A stretch of 64,000 nucleotides of DNA from Flabesymbios commensalis (GCA_964017125.1 OZ024903.1:112127544-112191543); one strand, 5' to 3'. Positions 36,062 through 48,742 are shown, counted from the stretch's first letter. The notes: generated by a model not told the origin, from the sequence alone. Made by a program: numbers and translations.

Positions 36062-36211
36062 GCTATGATATGTGGATGGCCTATGATAAATATTTCTGCT
36101 CTTCATCTTGCCAAAATTGCTACACAACGGGGTCTATATCCTCAAGTAGAAAGATCTTCCAGAATGGAGGTTACACAGAAAGTCGCCCTGGTGAATGCAT
36201 CAGAAATGTTG
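36062..36211 (+). CDS. Exon 9: 50-residue Cys-containing exon, function unknown
   Basis: The acceptor is GTATTTGTAG and the donor GTTG-GTCAGT; phase is 1-1. It reads (G)YDMWMAYDKYFCSSSCQNC, then YTTGSISSSRKIFQNGGYTE and SRPGECIRNV. Four cysteines are grouped as C-3-C-2-C and a late C. I do not recognise the family. The donor is weaker than its neighbours. Correct phase and a cysteine pattern unlike random AT-rich DNA support it moderately. Confidence 0.5.
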
Positions 36212-37257
36212 GTCAGTATTAAGTATCGAGTTTTTTATTATATAAAAAACATGCATGTAGTTGGCATGCCCTCGCCTAACAAAATACTGAAAACACAAGG
36301 GTAATGTTGTATTAATTATATGTCTAGAAATTATGTTGTGTTAGACGTTAGGTACGTGCCTATATCTAGGCTAATTCAAAGGCCCCATGTAGTCCCCAGA
36401 CCTACTCTGCACAATGTCATATTTCATACTATTTTAGATTACTTTTTGAACACTTGAGTGCTCAGCTCCCATTTTTAAACCACTGGGAACGATTTTCCCA
36501 AGGGCAAAAATAGGGGGCGGAGCTAATTCGTGACGTCCCAAGATGGAGACATGCTTGGCTGGTTATATTACATGTACATATACATGTAGCTAATTATATA
36601 CTGTATGATTTTATAAAACTGACCAAAGTCAACAAGGGACGCCGGTCCAGCGCTGCCTGAATGCAGGTGCAGCACTAGAATTGGTGGCCATCATCGCGAC
36701 CCTCGTTAACAGCGTCTAGCATTCACTTACCCCTAGTTCACCCTCTCGATGCGGGTATATTGAAATGAAAAGAACTCATATACAAATAAAAGAAACATGA
36801 AACATTTACCCGAGGCTGTTTCAATGTTAATTCAGATTCAATGATGGGCGTTTTTTGTGTGTGAAGTCATGAGTTGTGAGATCCGCCCAGCCCAGAAAAA
36901 ATGCAGATTTTCGGTTTTTATTTTTGAAAAATAACTGATAATTAGTGGACTAAAATAATCTGCTGAGTTAGAAGATAGTTCATTGTGATATATACTTTAA
37001 TTATATTGATGAACTGAAATCACCTCACAGGGCCTTAAAAATCCTTTCTAATCACCACAGAGGCATAACTATAAGCCTAAAATTTTAGTCTTAGGCCCAC
37101 ATACATGTTGCATTTATAAACTATAGGTTCACTTATATTTTCAACATGGAGGACTTAACTGATAGAGCTAACCTGTTTGTATAACCAGAGTGCATCTTAT
37201 ACATATCTGTGGCAGCCCACATGATCCAGGGATATACACCTCCTAGACATAGGCGGA

Positions 37258-39475
37258 AAAGTAATACAAGCCTACGCGATTAACTGAAACCTCTGCTACA
37301 CTTATAGATAGTATATTTTGTAATAGTATTGATAAATCAAAATGTTTTAATGAAATAATTTACACTGATGCATCGGATCATTTCCCCATATTTACGATAA
37401 CTACAAGTGATTAGATTTTAAATGAGACAGAATATGTTTTTGTGAGGTATATGTCACCTGAAAATAAGAGAAAGTTTAGAAATAAGATAAAAAATGTTGA
37501 TTGGACAAATGTGATTTTAAATGAAGTTTTTCATGATGAGCTTAAAATAGCCAAAGTTTTTCCTATTTTTAAAAGTGATGATTCTGCACAAATTGGTAAC
37601 TATAGACCCGTCTCAGTATTGCCTTTTTTCAAAAGTATTTGAACGTGTTATGTATGTTAGATTAATCTCTTTTATAAAAAAATATGATTTATTATATAAA
37701 TATCAGTTCGGTTTTAGACAAGGTTTTGGTACAGATACAGCATTGGTTTTCTTAATTGATAAGATTTTAAAAGCTCTAGATGAAGGTGAAATTGTACTCG
37801 GTGTTTTTATAGATCTCAGTAAGGCTTTTGATACTGTAAATCATACAATACTTTTGGATAAATTATATAAATACGGCAGTAGAGGTATGGCACATGTTTG
37901 GATTACAAATTATTTATACGACAGAAAACAATTTGTATCTTTTAACAAGCTTGATTCGCCTTATGAGAAAGTTAATTGTGGAGTACCACAAGGATCTATT
38001 TTAGGTCCCTTGTTATTCCTTATGTACATAAATGATCTATGTAATGTATCCTCACTTTTATTTTCTTTACTTTACGCTGACAATACAAATATGTTTGTTA
38101 CAGTTAAAAATATAGAGAATCTAATTTTTTTAATTAACACGGCATTAAAAAAAATAGTAATATGGCTAAATGCCAATAAGTTATCTCTTAATGTTAAAAA
38201 AACTCATTTTATTATTTTTATTTTCTCCAATAAGCGAATAGTAAATACAAATGATAGAGTAATAGATAATCAACCAGTTTCTCGAGTTTCACATACTAAA
38301 TTTTGGGTGTTATTATTGATTAGAAATTAAACTGGTCTGAGCATGTAAACAATTTAGAAATAAAACTTGCCAAAGGTTCTGGAATTATTAGAAAGTGTAG
38401 AATTTGTTTTAGTATTGATACATTATTAACTCTCTATTATAGTTTTATTTACCCGTATATTACATACTGTTTAGAGGTCTGGGGAAGAACGAGAGAAATC
38501 TTAACTCTATTTTTATACTACAGAAACACATTATTAGAATTTTAAAATCGCTTCCATTTAGAACACATACGTCACCTTATTTTGAGGGGTTGAATATTTT
38601 GAATATATTTCAACTTTGTAAATATAAGGTAATATTATTTATGTTCAAGTACGTGAAAGGTTTATTGCCTGTTATATTTAAAACATATTTTGTGACAAAT
38701 GACGACTGTCATTCGTACCCCACTCGCATTGGGAATCATCTTCGTCCTCTGCGATGTAGAAAGTCAGCAGGGCAAAAATCAATGAAATATAATGGTGCTA
38801 TTCTATGGAATTCGATTACAGATTCGTGCAGTTTTAATACTTTTAAATTTCATATAAAAAATATATAATAACAACTTAATTATAATTTTATAATATTCCG
38901 GGTGTGTTAACATGGTTTTTGTCCGTGTCTGTTATCAGACCTTCATATTTATATTTTCGAGAGAATAAAAAATTGGATATGTTTTTTCTATTTGTTATAA
39001 TGTGTTTAATGTAATTATATTACCAACGTAATAATAATATTGTTAATAACTTTACTTTCGTCTGTGTCCTAACATTTTTATATTGTCAATAGTGTTAGCT
39101 ATTTCATCATTACTTTATTGAGCTTTTTAGAGATCAGTAAAATGTCATGATACCCAGCAACCACGGGACGTTGTCTCCGTGTTGGGCCAGTGCTGGTCCA
39201 CCGTCTACGACGCTGTCCCAGCGTTCACCCAGCGGAGGAAGGCATCTCGTGTTTGCTGGGTGCAGGCTTATATGTTTTTTTTTGCACTTTGCACACATTT
39301 TTTTCCACAAAACCGGGTAATGTTCTCTTGTTTAATTTGTGAGGACGCATACGCCACTGCGCGTCAGCTCCTTTTTGTCACTTAGCATAATATGATGTAT
39401 TGATACATTGTACTATTATTTTGTTGTTTGTTTTTCTGTGACAATAAAACTATTGAACTATTGAACTATATAACT
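37258..39475 (+). mobile_element. 5'-truncated CR1/jockey-like LINE, decayed
   Basis: The copy begins in the endonuclease domain: PTRLTETSATLIDSIFCN and TDASDHFPIF are typical C-terminal EN motifs. Reverse transcriptase follows with KVFPIFKSDD, NYRPVSVLP, FIDLSKAFDTVNHTILLDKL and GVPQGSILGPLLFLMYINDL. The catalytic YADD box reads YADN, so one active-site Asp is changed. A frame change lies near 37,600-37,640 and another after 38,300. The C-terminus (YPTRIGNHLR, ILWNSITDSC) is at 38,590-38,868. An H2 hairpin at 39,151 is inserted in the 3' part. The end carries AATAAAACTATTGAACTATT, a short tandem tail. Confidence 0.9.
39151..39263. repeat. Foldback MITE, family H2, inside the LINE 3' region
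   Basis: CCCAGCAACCACGGGACGTT and CATCTCGTGTTTGCTGGGTG form inverted ends around a GTCTACGACGCTG core. Family H2 ends are CCAGCAAACACG with internal ACGTTGGGCCAA-like repeats. Confidence 0.75.
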
Positions 39476-40379
39476 ATACCAGAGCAATCGGCCGTCTGAC
39501 TAACCATTTACATGTCAAATGTTGTAGTACTCTCTAGTATATATTAGCTCCACGTGGTCAAGGAAAGACCACACACTAACGCAAATAAAAATAGTGTGTT
39601 CGCTAAACGATGCCAAGCGGAATAAGATGCCTGCCTGGTAATTTAAACAAAATGTCAATCTATCAATCAATAAATAGAGAAAGCTTCTATAGCGCCTATA
39701 TCCTTAGCAGACCGAGCTCAGAGGCGCATAAATCCTTAGCCTTATCATGTGTCATAATCGAGACCGAAGCAGGTTCGTCAACAGGGAGCCGGGCTGCTGA
39801 GGAGCTAAGGCGGAAAAGCCAGATCAAATAGGTGAGATTTAAGTAATTTCCGAAATGTTAAAATTGTTTCGGCATTATGTATTGGCACAGGCAGGACCTT
39901 CCAAATGCATGGATGAGGAACATACGAACAAAACTGACCACATACGAGTCTTTTCCCTCAAAACATCACCTGGTCCATTGTGATAAATAGTAGAAACTGG
40001 TCAATATCAAGCCCAGCGAAATCATTGTTATTGCACAGGTAAAAAAAAGCCATGTTTAATGTTAGGACAAAAACCGTGAGTTGGGTTGCATTCAAATTTG
40101 ACGTGGTGGTTTTCTGGTGATCTGTTTTCTTTTTAGAGCTGATGGCAGCCATTTTGATATTTTTGGGCGATTTTTTATTGGACTGACATGGACATATGCA
40201 CATACAGTAATTAGCTAATCGTTTCTGTATACTATTTAAGCTGCGCATTTTTAGCATGGTGTTCAGTAAATGATAGGAAAGAGTACATTTCTAGTGATAC
40301 TTTTGAGCCCAATTTCGAATTAATTGTGTTTTTTACTGTATAATTATGCTGATGCGTAATGTTTGCATCCTTGTTATAG

Positions 40380-40778
40380 GTGGTGCATTTTATCGGCGTG
40401 TTGAGGACGACCGATGCTTGGGATTTGAAAACTTGAACCTGAAACTTTCGGAGGATGACGACAAAACAAAATGCAAAGGCGGTGCACGCTGGTTTACCGC
40501 CGAACGTGATATTCTCTCAGCTGTGGATTATTATATATATCAATCATATATAACTGCCGACAAATGTTTGTATACTTGGAAACCAGCCGGCCACGGTGAT
40601 TCTGTGCATTTTGGTTATCCACGTTACGATTGCGCCCAAGTGATAAAGGAGCCGGTTGCTGATAATGATGGTTACTTTTACCTGAGGGTGAACAAGTACT
40701 ACACGAGATGGAACGATACAGGGCTGGTTCTGGACGACTCTGATGGAGATCTATTCTACGAGGACACAGGCTATCCAG
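40380..40778 (+). CDS. Exon 10: 133-residue extracellular exon, family not recognised
   Basis: The acceptor is CTTGTTATAG and the donor CCAG-GTAACA; phase is 1-1. It begins (G)GAFYRRVEDDRCLGFENL, and contains NLKLSEDDDKTKCKGGARWF, AVDYYIYQSYITADKCLYTW, HFGYPRYDCAQVIKEPV and ends YEDTGYP. There are four cysteines (DRC, TKC, DKC, YDC), probably two disulfides. It is rich in Asp and Tyr like exons 4 and 5. The 133-codon open exon with good junctions makes coding status convincing; its function is unknown. It lies between the two FTP halves. Confidence 0.72.
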
Positions 40779-41042
40779 GTAACAACATAACATATTCATT
40801 CCAGGGGCAGGTGGGAGTAGCGGAGTAGCTGATAGATTTGTAGATTGCCTCAGCTGAATTTTGAGCAGTTCGGAGGGTTATATTTTCGTTTTCAAGGGTA
40901 AATTTTTACCCTTACAACGCTGAATTATTTCTGTTTACGGGACGGACACACAAAAGTTTTTTCAATGTGAAATCATCATTAGTTAGCTCATTTTGCTTCA
41001 TTTAAATACCTATGTTATCGGTCTACAATCATTATAAAGTGA

Positions 41043-41118
41043 TTCTTTCAGTGCGTGGACCGTCTTTATACGTCAGAATTTCTCGTATAAAGACAGTCCC
41101 CGCGCTGAAAGGGTTAAT
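41043..41118. repeat. Hairpin repeat, family H1
   Basis: TTTCAGTGCGTGGACCGTCT and AGACAGTCCCCGCGCTGAAA pair around TATACGTCAGAATTTCTCGTATA. Confidence 0.85.
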
Positions 41119-41129
41119 AGTGAAAAAAT

Positions 41130-42070
41130 CGGGTAACTTAACTTGGTTGAGGGGGAGGCTGCACGGCAGCTGGGAGTAGCTGATCGATTTGTATGTTGAG
41201 GGGGGGGGGCACAGCAAATGGTAGGAGCTGATCGATTTGTAGGTTGAGGGGGGGGGCACAGAAAATGGGAGGAGCTGATCGATTTGTAGGTTGAGGGGGG
41301 GGGGCAAACGGCAGGTGGGAGTAGCTTATAGATTTGTAGGTTGTGGGGGCACAGCAAATGGGAGGAGCTGCTCGATTTGTAGGTCGAGGGGGTGGGGCAC
41401 AGCAGGTGGGAGGAGCTGATCCATTTGTAGGTTGAGGGGGGCAAACGGCAGGGGGGAGTAGCTTATAGATTTGTAGGTTGAGAGGGGCACAGCAAATGCG
41501 AGGAGCTGATCCATTTGTAGGTTGAGGGGTGGGGGCAAACGGCAGGTGGGAGTAGCTTATAGATTTGTAGGTTGCGGGGGGCACAGCAAATGGGAGGAGC
41601 TGATCGATTTGTAGGTTGAGGGGGTGGGGCACAGCAGGTTGGAGGAGCTGATCCATTTGTAGGTTGAGGGGGGCACAGCAAATGGTAGGAGCTGATCGAT
41701 TTGTAGGTTGAGGGGGGGGGGGCACAGAAAATGGGAGGAGCTGATCAATTTGTAGGTTAAGGGGGGGGGGTGTAAATAGCAGGTGGGAGTAGCTTATAGA
41801 TTTGTAGGTTGCGGGGGGGGGGCACAGCAAATGGGAGGAGCTGATCGATTTGTAGGTTGAGGGGGGGGAGGCTGCACGGCAGCTGGGAGTGGCTGATCGA
41901 TTTGTAGGTTGAGGGGGGGGGGGCAAACGGCAGGTGGGAGTAGCTTATAGATTTGTAGGTTGCGTTTGGGGAGCACAGAAAATGGGAGTAGCTGAGAGAT
42001 TTGTAGATTGAGGGGGGGGGGGCACACGGCAGCTGGGAGTAGCTGAGAGATTTGTAGGTTGAGGAGGATT
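41130..42070 (+). repeat. G-rich minisatellite derived from sequence just downstream of the exon 10 donor
   Basis: Units of about 45-60 bp read GGAGCTGATCGATTTGTAGG then TTGAGGGGGGGGGCACAGCA and AATGG or CGGCAGGTGGGAGTAG. The same GGCAGGTGGGAGTAGC and ATAGATTTGTAG words occur once at 40,805-40,845, 27 bp after the exon, followed by GATTGCCTCAGCTGAATTTTG. A similar GATTGCCTCAAGTTAATTCTG follows the array at 42,067. The array is thus an expansion of intron DNA next to the donor, with an H1 hairpin at 41,043-41,118 inserted in it. Confidence 0.85.
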
Positions 42071-42245
42071 GCCTCAAGTTAATTCTGAGCAGTTCCGAGA
42101 GTTATATTTTCGTTTTTGAAGGTTGTTTTTAATGCATACATTCAAATCACATTTTCTCTTTATAAAATCAAAATTACCATCAATTCAATAATAAATTTAG
42201 CATATTTAAAACAATTGGTGATTCGCTCACTCCTTTAAAACAAGG

Positions 42246-44560
42246 TTAGTGCATCATAATGTACATATAGAATTTAAGTGTATTACAATGTGAGTATTTT
42301 TCTGTACGACGAAGAATTTGACTGCGAAAATAAATATCATTTTTTACTACAGCCAATGTTAAAGAAGAAGTTCTCTCTTTCATATTCATATGACTTAGAA
42401 TCCAATGCTTGGATATACAAAAAGAAACCAATGATACAGCATAGTTAAGATCACTTGTTAACTTTGTACTGAGCACAATGTCCTCCAGCTGAATATTTTC
42501 TGAAAGAGAACGGTTTACTATATGCCAAATTTGCTTTGCCAGCTCACATTCATATAATAAATGGCTTGAGCTGTCAATTTCATTACATTGGAAACATATT
42601 ACTACTACTACTACTACTACATACAGATCTCACAGAATTGTCCCACTTTGAAAACAACTCTCCGCATTGTAAAATTATATTCGGCACTTTATAGTCAAAT
42701 TCTGCAAGTTTGTTATCGAGCATTTTTATTTTAAGAAAAAATGTATTTTGTCTTTCTTCTGAATTCAAATTAACAGATTTTCCCATTTTTCTATATTCAT
42801 CGGAGTGGAAATTTTATTTATAAACTTTTTGTAAAAATATTTTGTTTTATTTATTTCGTTTTTATCTGGGGTTTCCTGGTCCATAGCTTCACTTTCTGCT
42901 ATTTTCTGATATAAAGCTATAGTTGTAGCATCTATCACCTTTCTAACGTGATTTCAATTAAAATATTCCTTTTTTTCTTCGCTTCATAAAAAATGTAATC
43001 TCCATCTTAAAAACTTTAAATCCTTTACATATACAATCTCAGCGTCAATGCAATTGTTAAAGAAAAGAACTTGTTTAACTCTATTTATTTTTCTTGAAAA
43101 ATGTTCATTTCCCCATAATATCTGAGAATCGTCATTCTGTGTTTTATTTGTTAACATATATGCATCCAAAATTTGACTTATTGTTTTAAATTAGTTTGGA
43201 GGTGAAATGCATTTGCAACAACAACTTTAAATTATGACAAAAACTAAACATATTTGGAGGTATAAAAGACCAATCTTCATTGTTTAGAATTATCCGTTTA
43301 AACCATGCTGCTTTCAATGCTAGAAAAAATGAATCAATATCTAACATATTCAGTCCACCTTCACTGACAGGTGCAAGTAAAGTATTATGCCTAATGCGAT
43401 CGCGCTTTCCCCATATAAATGTAAAACAAAGATCTATGTATATTTTCTGTGCGCTGTAGTCTGAGCGATCAGAATGAACTTGGGAATAGCAAACACTTTT
43501 ATAACAGTAATTTTTTCAAATAATGTTAAATCTCTCTTCTTCCATGCTTTAAACAATTTTTCAATTTCTAATATTTTTTCTCCCAATTCAGCGTATCACA
43601 TAAAGCCTGAATGTGGCCTACGTGTACACCAAGACACCTTATAGCTCCATTTATGTTACATGCTATACCATGTATAGTGCTCACATTTTCGAAGTCATCT
43701 GCAATATACAAAGCTACAGTTTTATCTAAGTTTAAGGTCAAACCTGCAACACTTTTAAATTCCTTTAATAGTTTAGTGACGAGTAAAACTTGGGTCAGTA
43801 TTGCGCAGAAATAAAATCGTGTCATCTGCATATTGTGCAAGTTTATTCCGTTTCATTTTACCATTCAGAGATATTGATAAACCTCGTAGTTCTTGTTTTA
43901 TATGTTCAGCAAGGACTCTGTAGATATTATCAACAACAACTATAGGATAGCCCTGTTGTATTCCTCCAGACAGCAAAATTACCTCAGATAACCAATGATT
44001 ATTTTTGCAAATTATTTTAGAATCTAGATAAAGTGTTTTTACACATGTGATAAACGTTGGGCCAAATTTATACTTGTTTAATGTTCGCCATATAAATTGC
44101 TATTCTATACTGTCAAAGTCCTTTTCAAAGTCCCAAAAATAATAATAATCCGGTTTGATTAACAGACTTTACATACGCAATTACATCTTGTACTAATCGA
44201 ATATTCTGACATATGGAGCGTCCTTGAACATAACCTGTTTGGCTATCGTTAATTATATTAGGCAATATGGGTTTAATTATGTTTGCAAGTATATGAGCTA
44301 GTATTTTGTAATCAGTAGTAGACAAGCTTATAGGAATGTAGTTTCTCAAAAGATACCTATCCCCCTTTTTGAATATCAAAGATAGCACTGACTGCTTTTG
44401 AGATTCACAAGGCTCGCCTTTACTTATTGATTCGTTATATCAACCAGAACTTCGCCGGACAACGGAAAAAATACTTATAGAACTCTCCGGGCAAGCCATC
44501 TATACCAGGCGATTTATTATGTTTTAATGATTTACCAACATCCCAACATGCGACGCACGT
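42246..44560 (-). mobile_element. L1/Tx1-like LINE ORF2 fragment, decayed
   Basis: On the minus strand the order is SLKHNKSPGIDGLPGEFYK (44,460-44,530), LIFKKGDRYLLRNYIPISLS and GYVQGRSICQNIRLVQDVI (44,125-44,388), GGIQQGYPIVV, LAQYADDTILFLRNTD (43,773-43,976), then SVAGLTLNLDKTVALYI. The C-terminal part has a Cys/His cluster, CFQCNEIDSSSHLLYECELA, near 42,500-42,600. SPGIDGLPGEFYK and the late Cys/His motif identify the L1/Tx1 group. YADD is intact, but frameshifts split the frame between at least four pieces, and the DFEKAFDS region is missing or disrupted. No poly(A) tail is obvious. Confidence 0.87.
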
Positions 44561-44888
44561 CACCATTCCCTCACAGCTGTTTTGTTCTTCCGCCTTAAGG
44601 CTGCGTTTGTATATTTGTTTTGTTAAGATATGATTCGATTTGATGCGTAGTTGGATTTCATGATGTGTATATTTTTTTGGATGTATTAAGAGGGCCCCCT
44701 CTTAACATGCCTCTGATACCCTTGATCATCTGATGAGAGGTTGCGCTGTCTGTCCGGCATAAGGGCTCTACTCGCCATGATAGCTAAGAACGAATCCATA
44801 CGGTTTTCCCCGGTATACAGTAAACTTCATGTATGGTTAAATATGATCACTGGCAAAGATCAGAAGTTTTTTTGTTTTTGTTTTTTTT

Positions 44889-45062
44889 AACCCTGTAACT
44901 GCGTTTTTCTTTTGTAACCCTTTTCTTGCTGGGACCGTACACATTTGTTTCCAAACAAGTTTAGTAATATTTTTCGCCATTTGAAGCTGGAAATTGTGTT
45001 AGCAATTCTAGTTTCAAATGAATGAAAAATAGAAACAAACATTTTAGCAGTGTCCGGGTTTA
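44889..45062. mobile_element. Foldback MITE, family H3
   Basis: The left end TTAACCCTGTAACTGCG and internal TTGAAGCTGGAAATTGTG with AGCAATTCTAGTTTCAA match family H3; the right end is diverged. Confidence 0.6.
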
Positions 45063-45172
45063 ATACAGAATGCATTCAAACAATAACACCACCTATGATA
45101 ACATAAAATTAGTTTATATAGTCAATGGTGGATCTATCACTAATAGTTTGCTTACTGTAATATCCTAATATA

Positions 45173-45306
45173 AGGGTGGCCCTCCTGTCAGCGGTCATTC
45201 ACTCACCTTAAGGAGAGTCTCCCTGACTTGTATACCAAACACATTGTATGAAAAATGTATATAATATCTAGGTCAAACAAAACATTTCTGATTCTGATTC
45301 TGATCC
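45173..45306 (+). mobile_element. 3' end of a LINE-like retroposon (copy 2)
   Basis: AGGGTGGCCCTCCTGTCAGC and CCAAACACATTGTATG match the copy at 32,068, ending in GATTCTGATTCTGATCC. Confidence 0.6.
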
Positions 45307-46128
45307 CTTAAATTTCACCAGTATAAATTTTAGCGCAACTTTGCGGTCTTTTGAATTCTGGCAAAAATATTTTTTAAAGTAAATTTTTTGGGGGCCTGGA
45401 GACATTAAATTATTATCTCGCCAGAAGACTGTCGTCACCCTTCCCGATTATAGTAATCACTATGACGCAACGGTATGGTCACCAGTTAACTGGAGGGGAA
45501 TGACCGACCATTGAGGTTTATCCCCCTTGGGGGGCGCGGCTCATTAACCCTATCAATCCAACAGTTTATTATTTAATTCATAATTAACCTGCTGCTGATT
45601 AAGTACATGTGTCGTTTCAGTGATATAATTATGTCTATATATGTTTTAGTTTAATTTTATTTTTTTTGAAGCTCATCTTATCTGTTTGATTGTGAGAATA
45701 TTATAAGAAACTATACCTGTGCACATATTTATGAAAACAGCCTGTATTATGAAGAGTTGTGTTATATTCCCAAATAAAATGGGAATATAATGAAGATATA
45801 TTATTATCAATATTATTTATGTTATTTTTTTCTCACAATAAAAATATATTTGACATGTTGTCATTCAGTCATTTTAATATCAATCCTAGAACTTAAACTT
45901 TCACAAGTTAGCTTGACAATCACACGATTAGATTACAAAACTACGGTCTGCTGCACATCAGCAATCACACCCTTTAGAACCCAGTCCAAAAGTTCACAAA
46001 ATACTAAAGTGGTGAAGAATATTTGACGGGAACATGAATTCGCACTCACAGTCCTTGCATGAACTGCGCAAAAAAAAAGCATCTCATATATTTGATGTTA
46101 CTTAATTAACTCTGGTCCTGCTAGGCCC

Positions 46129-46198
<70 letters not shown>
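46129..46198. repeat. (TA)n microsatellite
   Basis: About 34 TA units arise within a truncated H3 element that begins TTAACTCTGGTCCTGCTAGG at 46,105. Confidence 0.97.
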
Positions 46199-46200
<2 letters not shown>

Positions 46201-46202
46201 TT

Positions 46203-46489
46203 TAACCCTTGTCCTGCTAGGTCCGTATTTATAAGGTTTAACTCCTGTCCTGCTATGACCATATATATACGGCTTCAAAGAAGTTTTAGATCAATATAAA
46301 TAGCACTGAATTGGATAAAATATTTTTTGGTAGATGCTTAGTTCGTTCAATATTTCAATATTGGCGATGTCTAATTTTTATAAGTATTAATATTTTTCGT
46401 CATTTGCAGCTGGAAATTTCTTTAGAGATTCCAGTTAAAAAAATATTGAATTAAAAATAGAAACAAACAATTGAACAGGATAAGGGTTA
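46203..46489. mobile_element. Foldback MITE, family H3, best-preserved ends
   Basis: TTAACCCTTGTCCTGC at the left and CAGGATAAGGGTTAG at the right are inverted. The internal hairpin CAGCTGGAAATTTCTTTAG with AGATTCCAGTT is at 46,408-46,437. Confidence 0.75.
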
Positions 46490-46879
46490 GACTACAGCTT
46501 TCAGAGTCTTCTCTGGATAAAAGTGTACATTATTTTTCCACTAAGAATGTGCATTTTATACTGTCGGTATTTATTTTTGGAAATGGGGTCAACCTTGCAA
46601 AAATACACCTAACAAGGCCATTGATAATTTTGGTAGGAGGAGATGTGTACAATGAAATTTGAATAATAATTGAATGATACCAAACGGACAATATTGAGCA
46701 TTTTTAGTAATTCAGGATGGAGTCTAAGATGGCCGCAGGCATAATATAGTCCTACATTGGTAATGGTGTAAATTGGTTATTGTTGGCCCAAGTACTTTTG
46801 TAATAGAATATGCAAAACTCGTTAGTGCAAAACTCATTGCTTCGAGTCGCATGTAAGACATCTAAGTTCTGCCATATAA

Positions 46880-47280
46880 CACCTGTTGCATTGGCTCAAG
46901 TACAGAATTGTTTTCGAAATAAACACTTTGGTATATAAAACACTCCATACTAATCAGTCTGTCTACCTTCGAGAATTAGTGTCATTGTCAGAAAACAAAG
47001 AACCCGTGCCTCAGGAACTAGAGAGCTTATTCGACCTCGCTCTCCCAAGACCAAGTCTGGTTCTCGTGCTTTCTATGTTGTTACTCCATACCTCTGGAAT
47101 TCCCTTCCTGTAGAAGTACGAAGAGCTGAGACGTATTCCATCTTCCACAAAAAATTAAAGACACACTTCTTTGCATCTTTGGACACGATTCTTGAAAATT
47201 ATTTGGTTGGAAACGCATATGAGCTTGTCATACAGGGATTTAGGAAAATTAGAGGTTTTATATATCTATCTATCTATTAG
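46880..47280 (+). mobile_element. 3' fragment of a CR1-group LINE
   Basis: One frame reads HWLKYRIVFEINTLVYKTLH then NQSVYLRELVSLSENK. The next frame continues RTRASGTRE, SGSRAFYVVTPYLWNSLPVE and FHKKLKTHFFASLD. This is the conserved tail of CR1/Rex-type ORF2 (LHWLP..., AF...P.LWN.LP..., FK..LKTHLF). The frame changes once near 47,005. A short TCTATCTATCTATT tail ends it. All upstream domains are absent, as expected of 5' truncation. Confidence 0.82.
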
Positions 47281-47732
47281 AACCTATGTGTTGCTCAGTG
47301 AATCCCACGTTTCCAGCTATGTTTCAGGTGTGAAACAGATGTTATAGTACACTTCACAGTATACTTGATATGGTATTACAATAAAGCACTATGCATTTTA
47401 TAATAATCGTTTACATGGATCAGTATAAACAATATCATAAATTATGCAAATTAGCATCCCCAACCGAACTTCTTTTTAGCTGTTTTACTCGTTTAAATGA
47501 TTTTAAACCATCCACCTATCCACTAGTAGATAAACAGTAAAGCTATCTCATAAACCAATCGTTTCGGGTTGTAAAATTAGGTGGGCATAATTAACGTGGC
47601 AAATATTAATTATTGCCACCAAACGTATTTTAGAAATACATCAAATTAACTATCAGATACAATGTAATATAATTTTACCTTTTTACAAAGAAATGATTAA
47701 AGAAACGAATTTAATATACTCAATATGGTCTT

Positions 47733-47967
47733 AGGGGTTTTGTCAAGTTAAAAAAATTAAAAATCCGGGAAAAACTCGGAAGTGGTTGGGTGGGTCAAGC
47801 CCCAACTCGGATTTTTTTTTTTTGGAAATGTTTTTTTTTGTTTTTTTGTGTTGTTTTCATGTTTAAAAAAAAAATTAAAATTGGGTAGGGGGGTGGGTGG
47901 CTGGGGCCTGACTAATCCGAGTTTTTCTCGTCTTTTTGGATTTTTTTCAACTTGACAAGACCCCTTA
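47733..47967. mobile_element. Small terminal-inverted-repeat MITE, possible TTA duplication
   Basis: The left end GGGGTTTTGTCAAGTT and right end AACTTGACAAGACCCC are inverted copies. They are followed inward by AAATCCGGGAAAAACTCGG and CCGAGTTTTTCTCG. TTA flanks both sides, which would suit a Harbinger-like (TWA target) element. The centre holds T-runs and no gene. Confidence 0.75.
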
Positions 47968-48007
47968 ATGAAATGAAGAAAATGATGACATCGCGAAGTA
48001 GTCATTG

Positions 48008-48034
48008 TTGTCAACGTCTTGTGTTTGCTGTGTT
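48008..48034. repeat. Hairpin repeat, family H2, end fragment upstream of exon 11
   Basis: GTCAACGTCTTGTGTTTGCTG is the right end only. Confidence 0.5.
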
Positions 48035-48108
48035 CCGATTATTATCCTAATTCACAGATATTGGAAACAAGTTGACAGTAATTTAAATGTTACCCTTCTA
48101 ATTTACAG

Positions 48109-48369
48109 ATAATGGACTTAAGATGAAGGTTGTCGGTGTTTTAACTGCTAACCCTCCTAATAGCCAGCCAGGCGACCGATGCAGAACTAGATCTAAAGGC
48201 ATATACAGCTCAAATTTCCCCAGGACTCCCATCGTGAAGCTTGTTGCAGATACAGAGGATGTTATTGTGAAACTGTCTTCGACGAAAAGAAACAGGTTCA
48301 CCTACGAGATGTGCAAAAAAAGCGCCTCTGCAAATTGGCCTACTGTGAAAATTTATTACAGAGTGACAT
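48109..48369 (+). CDS. Exon 11: 87-residue exon, function unknown
   Basis: The acceptor is CTAATTTACAG and the donor GACAT-GTGAGT; phase is 1-1. It reads (D)NGLKMKVVGVLTANPPNS, then QPGDRCRTRSKGIYSSNFP, IVKLVADTEDVIVKLSSTK and ends KIYYRVT. There are only two cysteines. Predicted strands and the absence of a known motif leave the family open. It directly precedes the FTP C-half but does not look like the missing FTP N-half. Confidence 0.62.
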
Positions 48370-48675
48370 GTGAGTTCTTACCATTCACCTCTAACAGGTT
48401 CATTTGCAGACATTCCATACTCGCCAACCCCACCGATTCTAGTTAGCAAAGGCAACCCTGCACCGGTTAGCAAGCATTCTGTATCTGGGTCGTAAGATAG
48501 AGTGCCGGCGGCGACACACAATCTTTTCAACCCCTATTATTACCCTGGACATACATTTTAATTGGGTTTATCTAACTTAGTGACCTTTTATGCATCCACT
48601 AAGCTGATTTTGAAACATTATATCAGTTATTTATCATGTGAAAGCAGTCTTAAAACACCTTTAAAAAAATGTCAC

Positions 48676-48742
48676 TGGGACCGACTTTAGACGTCAGATG
48701 TTAGATTCTGATGTGTAAAGCTGGTTCCTGAAAGAGTTAATA
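48676..48742. repeat. Hairpin repeat, family H1
   Basis: GGGACCGACTTTAGACGTCA and TGATGTGTAAAGCTGGTTCC are the arms. Confidence 0.7.

Noticed and set aside
41032-42077. Antisense Pro-rich frames (PPPLNLQIDQLL repeats)
   Set aside because: Overlapping readings of the G-rich minisatellite in several frames; no unique sequence.
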